64,000 nucleotides of DNA from NCBI RefSeq assembly GCF_900103365.1, contig NZ_LT629703.1:1364001-1428000 (forward strand), in the 5' to 3' direction. The position numbers were made by a program, and so were the translations under genes. Numbering within the stretch: position 1 is the stretch's first letter; each line of letters begins with the position of its first letter. Below are positions 1-8,473 of the stretch, one piece after another. This DNA comes from Afipia sp. GAS231. Lineage in GTDB: Bacteria > Pseudomonadota > Alphaproteobacteria > Rhizobiales > Xanthobacteraceae. Below the pieces are notes generated by a model. It was not told the DNA's origin, ran no database searches, and worked only from the letters and a program-made list of their open reading frames with translations.

Positions 1-1096
1 TCCGTTGCGCCTCGATCGCAATCTCGCGCAGTTGGCCCGTCGGCACCGTGATCTGACCGCAAAAATAAAGGCCCGGCGCAGCGGTGACCTGTCCCGTCAA
101 CAGCGGCATGCCGTGTTGATCGAACACGCCCTGCACATCCGGGATTAATCGCCGCAGATCGGGCCGGAAACCCGTCGCCAGAATGACGGCATCGAACGGC
201 TCGGCGCGCGCATCGGTGAACGTGACGCCATCAGCCGTAAAGCGATCGATGCCGCCGCGTATCCTGATCGAACCGTCGCTGATGCGGGCGAGCGTGCCGA
301 TATCGATCAGCGGTACGCGCCCATCCTCTTCGACCATCTGCCGCGGTCCCTTCGCGGCACGCCGGAGGCCGAGTTTTTCGAAATCGCCCACGGCCAGCCG
401 CAGCACCGGCGCGTTGATGAAATCCACCAGACGTGCCGGCAGCCGCCGATACAGGATCGCCCACGACAGAATCGGAAATCCCAGCAGGTCGCGCGGCAGA
501 ATCTGGACGGGCCCCCGCACCGCTAACGCGACGTCGATGCCGGCATTGGCAAGCTCGAGCGCGATCTCGCCGCCGGAATTACCGAAGCCGACCACCAATA
601 CGCGCTTGCCCGCGAAGGAATCCGGATTGCGGTATTCACTGCTATGGATCACGCGACCAGCAAAGGTCTCCGATCCGGGCCATGACGGACGATACGGCGC
701 GTCCGCAATCCCTGTCGCAATCACCATCGCGCGCGCGTTGATCGGGCCTTGAGCCGTATCGGCGTGCCATCGCGCGCCGTCGCGGTGAATCCGCGATACC
801 TCGGTGTCGAATACCGGACTGATATCGAAGCGAGCGGCATAGCTTTCGAGATAGGCGACCATCTGCCCACGGGAGGGATAGGCCGGATAGTCTGACGGCA
901 TCGGCATTCCCGGCAAGCCGGAATGGCCGCGGTCGGTGTGGAGGTGGAGCCGGTCGTAGTGCCGCCGCCAGACTGCGCCGACGCTATCGGCTTTTTCGAA
1001 GACCGTGACGGACAACCCCGCAGCTCGCATCGTCGCCGCGCAAGCAAGCCCCGCGGGGCCTGCGCCGACGATGATGGCATCGAGATCGAGCTTCAT
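1..1096 (-). CDS. Flavin-containing monooxygenase / NAD(P)-binding FAD oxidoreductase (3' end beyond window)
   Basis: This is a minus-strand reading frame starting at the ATG at 1096-1094 and still open at base 1, so the C-terminus is missing. The protein begins with an FAD-binding Rossmann motif (VGAGPAGLACA), has the FMO fingerprint FxGxxxHxxxY as FAGRVIHSSEY, a second nucleotide-binding motif (VGFGNSGGE) for NADPH and a late ATGFRPD motif. These are the marks of class B flavin monooxygenases of the YUCCA/FMO type, which oxygenate small nucleophilic or keto substrates in the cytoplasm. It is the last visible gene of the livKHMGF operon and lies about 50 bases after the MetE-like gene, so it probably acts on the imported compound. 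The substrate cannot be read from the sequence. Confidence 0.8.
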   Translation of the reverse strand, partial: MKLDLDAIIVGAGPAGLACAATMRAAGLSVTVFEKADSVGAVWRRHYDRLHLHTDRGHSGLPGMPMPSDYPAYPSRGQMVAYLESYAARFDISPVFDTEVSRIHRDGARWHADTAQGPINARAMVIATGIADAPYRPSWPGSETFAGRVIHSSEYRNPDSFAGKRVLVVGFGNSGGEIALELANAGIDVALAVRGPVQILPRDLLGFPILSWAILYRRLPARLVDFINAPVLRLAVGDFEKLGLRRAAKGPRQMVEEDGRVPLIDIGTLARISDGSIRIRGGIDRFTADGVTFTDARAEPFDAVILATGFRPDLRRLIPDVQGVFDQHGMPLLTGQVTAAPGLYFCGQITVPTGQLREIAIEAQR

Positions 1097-1148
1097 GTTA
1101 TCCACCCTGCCCGCGCGAACGCGACAGCCGGAAGGAACGAGGGAAAGT

Positions 1149-2267
1149 CTACTTCCCCCACACCTCGTTCGCGACTTCGACCGCGAGCCGCAGCTTGGCC
1201 CACTGCTCTTCTTCGGACAGGATGTTGCCTTCCTCGGTCGAGGCAAAGCCGCATTGGGGGGATACCGCGAGCTGGTCGAGCGGAGCGAATTTGGCGGCTT
1301 CCTCGAGCCGGCGCTTGATGTCGTCCTTCTTCTCGAGCTCGCCGAATTTCGAGGTGATGACGCCGACCACGACGATCTTGTTGCCCTTGGGCAGATAGCG
1401 CAGCGGCTCGAATCCGCCGGCGCGGTCGGAATCATATTCCAGGAAATAGCCGTCGTAGTTGGTACCGGCCAGCATGGTCTCGGCCACCGGCTCGTAGCCG
1501 CCGGACGAAATCCAGGTGGAGCGGAAATTGCCGCGGCAGACATGGGTGGTGACGACCATGTCGGCAGGCTTGTCGGCCAGCGCGTAGTTGATGACGCGCG
1601 CGTAGATCTCCTGCAAGCCGTCCGGGTTATCGCCGCGCTCGCGGGCCTTGTGCAATTCTTCCTGCGAGCAGAGATAGGCCCAGACTGTATCGTCGAACTG
1701 CAGATAGCGGCAGCCGGCGTCGTAGAACGCCTTCACCGCCTTGCGGTAGGTCTTGCCGAGATCCATGAAGAACGATTCGAGATCGGGATAGACGTCCTTT
1801 GAGATCGCCTTGCGACCACCGCGGAAATGCAGCACCGCGGGCGACGGGATCGTCATCTTGGCGGTGACATGCGCCGTATCGGCATGCTTTTTCAGGAACC
1901 TGAAATGATCCAGCATCGGATGGTTGTCGGGAAAGTCGAGCTTGCCGATGACGCGGATGGCATCATGCCGGGTCTGCACGCCGGCGAACTGGATCCCCTG
2001 ATCGGGGTGGTACAGTTCGCAACCGGTGAGATGGCTGAGGAAATCGAAATGCCACCAGGAGCGGCGGAATTCGCCGTCGGTCGCTAGCTTCAGACCAGTC
2101 GAGGCCTGCCGGTGCACGACCTTTTCGATCTCCATATCCTCGGCCTTGCGCAGATCTTCAGCCGTGATCTCGCCCTTCTCCAGTCTGGCCCGCGCTTCCT
2201 TGATGCGCGGCGGCCGCAACAGGCTGCCGACCTCGTCGGCGCGGAAGGGGGCTTTGGTTCTCTGCAT
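1149..2267 (-). CDS. MetE C-terminal-like cobalamin-independent methyltransferase
   Basis: A 372-residue protein matching the single C-terminal catalytic domain of cobalamin-independent methionine synthase (the YxjG/YxjH type), which moves a methyl group to a thiol such as homocysteine. The zinc ligands are in place: H242 and C244 in THVCRG, E277 in FLEYDSD and C339 in SPQCGF. The N-terminal half of full-length MetE (about 750 residues) is absent, as is usual in this subfamily, so methyl donor and acceptor may differ from classical MetE. The gene starts about 24 bases after livF in the same operon. Its presence there hints that the transported compound is sulfur-containing or methylated, which is inference. 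Confidence 0.8.
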   Translation of the reverse strand: MQRTKAPFRADEVGSLLRPPRIKEARARLEKGEITAEDLRKAEDMEIEKVVHRQASTGLKLATDGEFRRSWWHFDFLSHLTGCELYHPDQGIQFAGVQTRHDAIRVIGKLDFPDNHPMLDHFRFLKKHADTAHVTAKMTIPSPAVLHFRGGRKAISKDVYPDLESFFMDLGKTYRKAVKAFYDAGCRYLQFDDTVWAYLCSQEELHKARERGDNPDGLQEIYARVINYALADKPADMVVTTHVCRGNFRSTWISSGGYEPVAETMLAGTNYDGYFLEYDSDRAGGFEPLRYLPKGNKIVVVGVITSKFGELEKKDDIKRRLEEAAKFAPLDQLAVSPQCGFASTEEGNILSEEEQWAKLRLAVEVANEVWGK

Positions 2268-2291
2268 GGTCTCAACTCCCGAGAATTTTAT

Positions 2292-3008
2292 TCAATGTGC
2301 TGCGGCACCCGCAACGCCGAGATAGCGCTCGAGCACAGCCGGATCGGCCTTCAACGCGGCACTTGCCGCATCGTGAACGATCGCGCCGCGTTCCAATATC
2401 ACAACACGATCGGCCAGCCCCAGAATCTTTTGGGCATTCTGCTCGACGATGATGGAGCAGATGCCTCCGGCCCGGGTGATGGTGCCGAGCGCCCGCAGCA
2501 ACTCCTCGACGATGATTGGCGCCAGCCCCTCGGTCGGCTCGTCCAGCAGCAGTACTTTTGGATTGAGGGTCAGCGCCCGGCCGATCGCCAGCATCTGCTG
2601 CTCGCCGCCAGACAACTGGTTGCCGAAATTGCCGCGGCGTTCCCTCAGCCGCGGAAACATCTCGTAAACCTTTTCGACGGTCCAGGGTCCCGGCTGGGCC
2701 ACCGCAGTCATGTTCTCTTCAACTGTGAGCGAGCGGAAGATATTGCGCTCCTGTGGCACCCAGCCGATCCCGGCGCGCGCCCGCTGGTCCGGCCGCATCG
2801 TGGTGATATCGAGCCCTGCCAGCGCCACGGTGCCGCCGAAGCGACGGGTGACGCCGACGATCGAGTTGATCAGGGTGGTCTTGCCGGTGCCATTGCGTCC
2901 CAACAGTGCCAGCACCTGGCCTTCGCCTAGCGTCAGCGACATCGAGGGCAACACCACGGCTTCGCCGTAGCCGGCGCGCAGGCTGTCGATGGCGAGCAGA
3001 TCAGACAT
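2292..3008 (-). CDS. livF: LIV-type ABC transporter ATP-binding protein LivF (operon 1)
   Basis: This cytoplasmic ATPase pairs with LivG to power uptake of branched-chain amino acids or related carboxylates. Walker A is GRNGTGKTT, the ABC signature is LSGGEQQ, and Walker B is VLLLDEPTEGLAP, whose tail is typical of LivF rather than LivG. The ATG at 3008 gives 238 residues, the usual LivF length; a GTG at 3020 would add four residues. Either start overlaps the livG stop, implying translational coupling. It is the last transporter gene before the methyltransferase and monooxygenase genes. Confidence 0.92.
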   Translation of the reverse strand: MSDLLAIDSLRAGYGEAVVLPSMSLTLGEGQVLALLGRNGTGKTTLINSIVGVTRRFGGTVALAGLDITTMRPDQRARAGIGWVPQERNIFRSLTVEENMTAVAQPGPWTVEKVYEMFPRLRERRGNFGNQLSGGEQQMLAIGRALTLNPKVLLLDEPTEGLAPIIVEELLRALGTITRAGGICSIIVEQNAQKILGLADRVVILERGAIVHDAASAALKADPAVLERYLGVAGAAAH

Positions 3009-3753
3009 CGGCGGCCTCACCGAGATAGACCGCCTTGACCTGGGGATCCCGCGCCACTTCGTCCGGCGGGCCTTCCACCAGCATGGCGCCGTTGACCAGC
3101 ACCGAAATGCGGTCGGCGAACGAGAACACCAGATCCATGTCGTGCTCGATCAGCAGCACTGTAACGTCGCGCGGCAAAGCCGCAACAGCAGCCAGGATGT
3201 CGTGGCGCTCGCTCGCAGGCACGCCGGCGGCGGGCTCGTCGAGCAGCAGCACACGCGGTTTGGTCGCAATCGCCACCGCGATCTCGAGCAGGCGCTGCTT
3301 GCCGTAAGGCAACGTCGCGGTGCGTTCGTTCATGACGTCGAGCAGATGAAAACGATCCAGCGTTTCCGCGATCTCCTGATTGACGTCGCTGCGCGTCCCC
3401 ATCCGTCGCCACCAGTCGCCGCCGCGACCGAGCCGCTCCGAGACCGCCAGCCCGACGGTCTCTAACGGCGTCAGGTCGGCATAGAGCTGATTGATCTGAA
3501 AGGTGCGCGACAGCCCGCGCAGCACCCGCGTGTGAACCGGCAGATCGGTGATGTCGTTACCTTCCAGCAAAATTCGCCCCGCATTGGGCTTCAGCACGCC
3601 GGTGAGGAGGTTGATCACGGTGGTCTTGCCGGCGCCGTTCGGTCCGATCAGCGCATGGCGGGCGCCCTGCTCGACCCGCAGCGACAGGTCACGCGTGACG
3701 CGAAGCCCGCCGAAGGACTTCTCCAATCCTTTTGTTTCCAGCGCAGTTGTCAT
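3001..3753 (-). CDS. livG: LIV-type ABC transporter ATP-binding protein LivG (operon 1)
   Basis: A 250-residue ABC ATPase with Walker A GPNGAGKTT, the LivG-type signature region LPYGKQRLLEIA (in place of LSGGQ) and Walker B VLLLDEPAAGV. The C-terminal BCA_ABC-type tail, ending in VYLGEAADV, is typical of LivG. The ATG at 3753 overlaps the livM stop codon as ATGA, a coupling arrangement seen through this operon. The frame is open further upstream, but that stretch only shadows livM, so the ATG is preferred. The protein works with LivF, LivH and LivM at the inner membrane. Confidence 0.92.
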   Translation of the reverse strand: MTTALETKGLEKSFGGLRVTRDLSLRVEQGARHALIGPNGAGKTTVINLLTGVLKPNAGRILLEGNDITDLPVHTRVLRGLSRTFQINQLYADLTPLETVGLAVSERLGRGGDWWRRMGTRSDVNQEIAETLDRFHLLDVMNERTATLPYGKQRLLEIAVAIATKPRVLLLDEPAAGVPASERHDILAAVAALPRDVTVLLIEHDMDLVFSFADRISVLVNGAMLVEGPPDEVARDPQVKAVYLGEAADV

Positions 3754-4781
3754 GACGCATCGCTTTCGGGAACGGCCACGACGGCCTTGCGTCCGGCAAA
3801 TTGCCGGATCACGAGGTTGGGCAACCACAGCGCCCCGCGATGGATGCGGTCGCGGCCGACCAGCACGATCACGACCAGCACGAGGCCGATCCAGAACTGC
3901 CAGTATTGTGGCGTGATAGTCGAGAAGAACTCCTGCAGCATCTTGAACACGACGGCGCCGATCAGCCCGCCATAGAGATAGCCGGTGCCGCCGATGACCA
4001 GCACCAGCATCAGGTCGGCTGAGCGCTCGAACGAAAACACGTCGAGCGAGGCCAGCGCCGTGGTCTGGGTGAACAGCGCGCCGGCGATGCCGGCATAAAA
4101 TGCCGCTACCGTATAGATCGCAATCAGGCGGTGATTGACCGGAACGCCGATGGCAGAAGCCCGCAACGGATTGTTCTTGATGGCGCGTAACGACAACCCG
4201 AACGGCGAGTGCACGATCCGGCGCGCCAAAAGGAACATCAGAAACAGCACGATCAGCGAATAGAAGAAGCCGGTCTTGCCGAACATGTCGAAGGCAAACA
4301 GGCCGAGGATCGGCGCCATCTCGATGCCCTGCAGCCCGTCGGTACCGCCGGTGATGTTGGAGAAGCGTTCCGCCAGCGCTTCCAGCAGCAGCGCGATGCC
4401 GAGCGTCACCATCAGCCGGGTCAGGTCGACGCCCCGGATCACCAGAAAACTGGTGAGGAAGCCGAGCACCATGGCGACCAGACCTGCCGCGACCAGCGCC
4501 AGCACCGGCTCGGTGATGATGCCATGCAGCGCCAGCAATCCCGCGCAATAGGCGCCGACGCCGAAGAACGCGGCGTGGCCCAATGAGACGATGCCGGCAT
4601 AACCGAGGATCAGGTCGAGCGACAGCGCGAACAGCGCCAGCCGGACGATGTCGGTCATGATCAGATAACGTGACGGAAACAGGAACGCGCAGGAAGCCGC
4701 GAGAATCCAGAACGCGATCTCGGCCGGACGCCAGCGCGCGCTGGCGATCGCATGGGATGAGACGTCGAGAAGCGTGGTCAT
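3750..4781 (-). CDS. livM: LIV-type ABC transporter permease LivM (operon 1)
   Basis: A 343-residue hydrophobic permease with about eight to ten predicted membrane segments. It carries the LivM fingerprint LGYAGIVSLGHAAFFGVGAY near residues 60-80 and a later cytoplasmic coupling loop with the pattern RAIKNNPLRASAIGV. The chosen start is the ATG at 4781, which gives the family length; upstream frame extension overlaps livH and lacks family sequence. It forms the inner-membrane channel with LivH. The gene sits 8 bases after livH and overlaps livG by 4 bases. Confidence 0.92.
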   Translation of the reverse strand: MTTLLDVSSHAIASARWRPAEIAFWILAASCAFLFPSRYLIMTDIVRLALFALSLDLILGYAGIVSLGHAAFFGVGAYCAGLLALHGIITEPVLALVAAGLVAMVLGFLTSFLVIRGVDLTRLMVTLGIALLLEALAERFSNITGGTDGLQGIEMAPILGLFAFDMFGKTGFFYSLIVLFLMFLLARRIVHSPFGLSLRAIKNNPLRASAIGVPVNHRLIAIYTVAAFYAGIAGALFTQTTALASLDVFSFERSADLMLVLVIGGTGYLYGGLIGAVVFKMLQEFFSTITPQYWQFWIGLVLVVIVLVGRDRIHRGALWLPNLVIRQFAGRKAVVAVPESDAS

Positions 4782-4789
4782 CGCGGGGC

Positions 4790-5659
4790 TCAACGCGCGG
4801 CGGTGCGGCCGAACAGGCCGTTCGGACGCCAGATCAGGATCACGATCATCATGGTGTAGATCACGAACGGCCCCATCTTGGGAACGTAGTATTTCCCCGC
4901 GACGTCGCCGATGCCGAGCAGCAGCGAGGCCAGGAACGGCCCGGTGATGCTGGAGGAGCCGCCGACGGTCACCACGATCAGAAAGTAGATCATGAATTTC
5001 AGCGGGAAGTACGGATCGAGCCCGAGGATCTCGGCGCTGAGCGCGCCGCCGAGGCCCGCAAGGCCGCAACCGAAGGCAAACGTGAACGCAAACACCTGCG
5101 GCACGTTGATGCCGAGGCCCGATGCCGCACGGGGGTCATCGACCGCCGCGCGGAGCCGGCTGCCGAAGCGCGTGCGCGCCAAAATCAATTGCAGTGCCAC
5201 CGTGAGCAGGCCGCAGATCACGACGATCATCAGCCGGTAGCGACCGATGCCGACGCCGAAGAAATCGAACTGGCCTTCGAGGGCCGCCGGCAGCTTGATG
5301 AAGATCCGCGACGATCCCATGATGTAGTCGACCGCCGCCACCGACATGAAGACGAGGCCGACCGAGAACAGCACCTGGTCGAGATGGCTGCGGGTGTAGA
5401 GATGGCGGTACAGCGCGCGTTCCAGCACGATCCCGATCAGCGCGCTTGCAACAAAGGCCAACGGCAGGGACGCAAAGAACGGCCAGCCGGACTGGTTGAC
5501 GAGAACGGCACAGACATAGCCGCCGGTCATGGCGAAGGCGCCATGGGCCAGGTTGACGAAGTTCATCAGCCCGAGCGTCACGGCAAGCCCGCAGGCCAGC
5601 ACGAACAGCAGCATGCCGTAGGCAACACCGTCGAACAGGATGGTGAACAGGGTTGTCAT
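4790..5659 (-). CDS. livH: LIV-type ABC transporter permease LivH (operon 1)
   Basis: A 289-residue integral membrane protein beginning with the LivH-type stretch FDGVAYGMLLFVLACGLA, followed by LGLMNFVNLAHGAFAM, a family hallmark. The EAA-like coupling region is RAAVDDPRAASGLGINV. It forms the heterodimeric channel with LivM. It is separated from the upstream livK gene by about 180 bases that contain a long palindrome, while downstream genes are packed tightly. That spacing fits separate control of the abundant binding protein and the membrane components. Confidence 0.92.
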   Translation of the reverse strand: MTTLFTILFDGVAYGMLLFVLACGLAVTLGLMNFVNLAHGAFAMTGGYVCAVLVNQSGWPFFASLPLAFVASALIGIVLERALYRHLYTRSHLDQVLFSVGLVFMSVAAVDYIMGSSRIFIKLPAALEGQFDFFGVGIGRYRLMIVVICGLLTVALQLILARTRFGSRLRAAVDDPRAASGLGINVPQVFAFTFAFGCGLAGLGGALSAEILGLDPYFPLKFMIYFLIVVTVGGSSSITGPFLASLLLGIGDVAGKYYVPKMGPFVIYTMMIVILIWRPNGLFGRTAAR

Positions 5660-5700
5660 CGAGTCAGCTTGGCCTGCATGGCGATACGAAAACTATAGAT

Positions 5701-5792
5701 CGTCATGGCCGGGCTTGTCTCGGCCATCCACGTCTTCCCGACGTTCGGCAGCGAGAAAGACGTGGATGCCCGGCACAAGGCCGGGCATGACG
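5701..5792. repeat. Long imperfect palindrome (Bradyrhizobium-type interspersed repeat)
   Basis: Bases 5701-5736 and 5757-5792 form inverted arms of 36 bases that match at 31 positions, with a 20-base spacer. The arms read CGTCATGSCCGGSCTTGT at the outer end and ATCCACGTCTT at the inner end. Transcribed, this would fold into a strong hairpin between livK and livH. I recall near-identical elements scattered through Bradyrhizobium genomes. Likely effects are stabilising upstream livK mRNA or partly terminating transcription; the role is inferred, the palindrome is read directly. Confidence 0.85.
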
Positions 5793-5837
5793 TGGAGAGA
5801 GGCGAGCCAGAACGCGTCCGAAGAGACGACTTCGTCG

Positions 5838-7010
5838 TCACTTCTTCGTCTTGCCGGAATCCTTCACCGCCTCGAAGGTCGCGAATTCGACGTTGTAGAG
5901 TTCGCCGTCGACCTTCTCGACCTTGCGGATATAGATGTTCTGCACGATGTCGCGGGTTTCCGGATCGATCGAAATCGGACCGCGCGGGCTTTCCCACTTC
6001 ATGCCCTTCATCGCCTCGATTAGCGCATCGCCGTCGGTCTTGCCGCCGGTCTTCTTCAGCGCCTCGTAGATCAGGCGGATGCCGTCATAGCCGCTCACCG
6101 CCATGAAGCCCGGACGCGAACCGAACGCCTTCTTGTAGGCGGCGACGAATTCCTTGTTGGCGGCTGACGGATGTGCTGCGGAATACAAATGCGCGGTGAC
6201 GGTGCCGAGTGCCGCATCGCCCATGCCGTTGAGCAGGTCGTCGTCCATCACGTCGCCGGGGCCAATCACCTTGATCCCCGATTTGTCGAGCCCGCGCTCT
6301 GCATATTGCTTCATGAAGTTGCCGCCCTGGCCTGCCGGCACGAACACGAACACGGCGTCCGGCTTGGAGTCCTTCATGCGCTGCAGGAACGGCGCGAAGT
6401 CCGGATTGGCCAGGGGCACCTTGACCTCTTCGACAATCTCGCCGCCGCCGGCGGTAAAGTTCTGCTTGAAGAAGGTCAGCGCGTCATTGCCCGGCGCATA
6501 GTCGGAGGTCAGCGTCGCCACCTTCTTGATGCCGTTCTTGGCGGCCCAATCGCCGATGATGGTCGACGACTGCGCCAGCGTGAAGCTGGTGCGCACGATA
6601 TAGGGCGAGCGCTCGGTGATGATCGAGGTGCCCGCCGCCATCACGATTTCGGGAACCTTGGCCTGGGTTGCCAGCGGCGCCGCCGCAAGGGCTGCCGGCG
6701 TCACGCCGAAGCCGGCGATGAAGCTGACCTTGTCGTTGACGATCAGTTCCTGCGCGAGGCGCTTGGTATTGTCGGGAACCGCAGCGTCGTCCTTGAGGAT
6801 GACTTCGATCTTCCGGCCGGCGACGGTATCGCCGTTCTGCTGCATGTAGAGCTTGACGGCGTTGTCGATCTGCTTGCCGGTCGAGGCTTGGCCGCCGGTC
6901 ATCGGCAGAATCAGGCCGATCTTGACCGCATCTTCGGCTTGCGCCGGTGCAAGGGCCAGAATGCCGGCAACGGCACTTGCGGCCAGCAATAGTTGACTGC
7001 GAATGGACAT
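5838..7010 (-). CDS. livK: LIV-type ABC transporter periplasmic substrate-binding protein (operon 1)
   Basis: A 390-residue periplasmic binding protein of the Peripla_BP_6 (Leu/Ile/Val-binding) family. It has a clear signal peptide with a hydrophobic core from residue 6 and predicted cleavage after PAQA near residue 25. The mature protein opens with VKIGLILPMTGGQAS, the ligand-domain start of this family. A purine-rich ribosome site lies just before the ATG at 7010. It is the first gene of operon 1 and defines substrate choice. LivK relatives also bind aromatic acids, urea or amides, so leucine-type specificity is not assured. Confidence 0.9.
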   Translation of the reverse strand: MSIRSQLLLAASAVAGILALAPAQAEDAVKIGLILPMTGGQASTGKQIDNAVKLYMQQNGDTVAGRKIEVILKDDAAVPDNTKRLAQELIVNDKVSFIAGFGVTPAALAAAPLATQAKVPEIVMAAGTSIITERSPYIVRTSFTLAQSSTIIGDWAAKNGIKKVATLTSDYAPGNDALTFFKQNFTAGGGEIVEEVKVPLANPDFAPFLQRMKDSKPDAVFVFVPAGQGGNFMKQYAERGLDKSGIKVIGPGDVMDDDLLNGMGDAALGTVTAHLYSAAHPSAANKEFVAAYKKAFGSRPGFMAVSGYDGIRLIYEALKKTGGKTDGDALIEAMKGMKWESPRGPISIDPETRDIVQNIYIRKVEKVDGELYNVEFATFEAVKDSGKTKK

Positions 7011-7203
7011 AAAATTGGTCTCCCCCTGATCGGTCTTGTGCCTCGAACCGAGTCCCCGGCCCTTGCCTCACCATAGCCCAGATTTTTCGGCCGTGTAGCG
7101 CCGCGACATGACGTCCTCCGGCGGCGTATTGTCCAGTCAGACTAAGGGCGTGCCCCTGCCGCAAGGCAGACTTTTCGCCCGTAACGGTACACGCAGGTGT
7201 TAG

Positions 7204-7215
7204 GTATCATGATAC
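7204..7215. promoter_or_regulatory. 12-bp perfect palindrome, possible operator
   Basis: The sequence GTATCATGATAC is a perfect palindrome about 195 bases upstream of livK. Short AT-centred palindromes like this are typical binding sites for dimeric helix-turn-helix regulators such as the GntR family. No regulator gene lies next to it, so the binding protein is unknown. Confidence 0.35.
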
Positions 7216-7267
7216 AATCGAAGCCACCACCTGCTCGGCCTGTCGCTTCCGGATAAGCGCTCCGGCA

Positions 7268-7285
7268 TTTGTACGATTGTACAAA
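7268..7285. promoter_or_regulatory. Inverted repeat TTTGTAC-N4-GTACAAA, possible operator
   Basis: Two perfect 7-base arms, TTTGTAC and GTACAAA, are separated by GATT, about 55 bases from the 12-bp palindrome. The spacing and symmetry resemble operators for dimeric GntR- or TetR-type repressors. It lies in the divergent region between livK and the lipoprotein gene and could control either one. Confidence 0.4.
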
Positions 7286-7380
7286 TAAAATGGTCCTGTC
7301 AACGGAAACGCCAGGGTCTGGGCCGGCGCCAAGGCGCGCAGTCCATCATCCGTAAAGATCAAAGTTGTAATTTGCCGCCG

Positions 7381-7659
7381 ATGCCGATCAGAGCCCGCCA
7401 TATCGCCGCACTCGTTGCCGTTGCCCTGGCATGCCTTGGCTTGAGCGGGTGCGGGACCATCAACGAAAAACTCGCCGCCGGCATGAGCGACTCGATCCCG
7501 GCATGGGCCGGTGGCCTGCCCGCGGACGCACCGCCGCGCCCGGGCACCGCGAAATACGACGAGTACATGAAGGAGCGCGAGCGCAAGCGCCTGATGCCGG
7601 CAGCGGAACGCCCGGAGGAGGCCAAGCCTGTTTCCTCTTCGAATGATGCGATTCACTGA
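7381..7659 (+). CDS. Small predicted lipoprotein
   Basis: A 92-residue protein from the ATG at 7381; an in-frame ATG at 7372 would add three residues. It has a basic N-terminus, a hydrophobic stretch and a lipobox LSGC near residue 21, so the cysteine should be lipidated and the protein anchored in the envelope. The remainder is short, charged and proline-rich, with a KYDEYMKERERKR segment. I recognise it only as the type of small conserved Bradyrhizobiaceae lipoprotein with no known function. It stands alone, divergent from livK. Confidence 0.7.
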   Translation: MPIRARHIAALVAVALACLGLSGCGTINEKLAAGMSDSIPAWAGGLPADAPPRPGTAKYDEYMKERERKRLMPAAERPEEAKPVSSSNDAIH

Positions 7660-7866
7660 CATTCAAATCGCACTGATTGCAGCGTCGCCGGGAACTGGTT
7701 CCAGCAGGGAACACACCACAAAATCGCCGCTGGCATCGTGCCGTCACGCATGCAATACCGCGTCGTCGCCTTTGCGGCATTTCTTCAACATTAGAACAGT
7801 CTCGCACGGCGACCGTCGTTGCGCCGCCGGTAACGGCACCGCACGCTGTGCGAACAGGATTTTCCG

Positions 7867-8454
7867 ATGCGCTGGTTTCTCAGCACGATTGCCGCTCTCA
7901 TTGTCGCCGTTGCGATCTATCTCGGACTGGCGGCGTCCTCGCTCACCACGCTGGCGTCGGCCGCACGCGCCGGCGATATCACGAAGATCCTCGAGAAGAC
8001 CGACGTCAAGGCGGTCAGCCGATCGCTGACCAACCAGATCGTCAACGCCTATCTCGATCGCATCGGCGCCACGCGCAAGGTCGGCGCGATGGAAAAGATG
8101 CTGATCAACACCTATGGCGCGACCATCGCGGATGCGATGGCGGCCAAGATGCTGACGGCCGACAACCTCACGCAGATATTGAAAAACGGCAAGGTCGACG
8201 CTTCACAGGGACTGCCGTCGTTTGCCGGCCTGCCGGCCTTGGGCGATTTGCACACCGGAAACTGGCTGGCGCTGCTCGGACGGGTCAATTTCATCCAGCC
8301 GGTGCTGCTCGGCATCCGCGTCAGCGAAAAGTCCGACCCGGAAAGCTACGCCGCGATCAACCTGCACTTCGAGGGAACCGAATGGCGGCTTTCCGGCATC
8401 GAATTGCCGAAGCCGATCGTTCGCACCCTCGCCGCGAGCCTGCCGGTCAAATAG
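7867..8454 (+). CDS. DUF2939-like membrane-anchored or exported protein
   Basis: A 195-residue protein with one N-terminal hydrophobic segment (residues 4-22) acting as signal or anchor, then a soluble alpha/beta domain. The pattern of an early LASAARAGD segment with a final EWRLSGIELP strand fits DUF2939 proteins of alphaproteobacteria, whose function is unknown. It lies about 200 bases after the lipoprotein gene and converges with purU. The family name is from recall and is moderately certain; the membrane anchor is seen directly. Confidence 0.6.
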   Translation: MRWFLSTIAALIVAVAIYLGLAASSLTTLASAARAGDITKILEKTDVKAVSRSLTNQIVNAYLDRIGATRKVGAMEKMLINTYGATIADAMAAKMLTADNLTQILKNGKVDASQGLPSFAGLPALGDLHTGNWLALLGRVNFIQPVLLGIRVSEKSDPESYAAINLHFEGTEWRLSGIELPKPIVRTLAASLPVK

Positions 8455-8473
8455 ACGCGGATCACAACTCGCA

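Larger units (their letters stand above)
7011..7371. other. Intergenic region upstream of the first liv operon
   Basis: About 360 bases between the divergently oriented livK and lipoprotein genes. An antisense reading frame crosses its left part but shows no family features and only shadows the lipoprotein gene. The region presumably holds the promoters for both directions. Two inverted repeats, listed separately, are the clearest structures. Confidence 0.6.

Noticed and set aside
7207..7662. A 151-codon antisense frame covering the lipoprotein gene
   Set aside because: The plus-strand lipoprotein has a clear lipobox, and the antisense product has no recognisable features.
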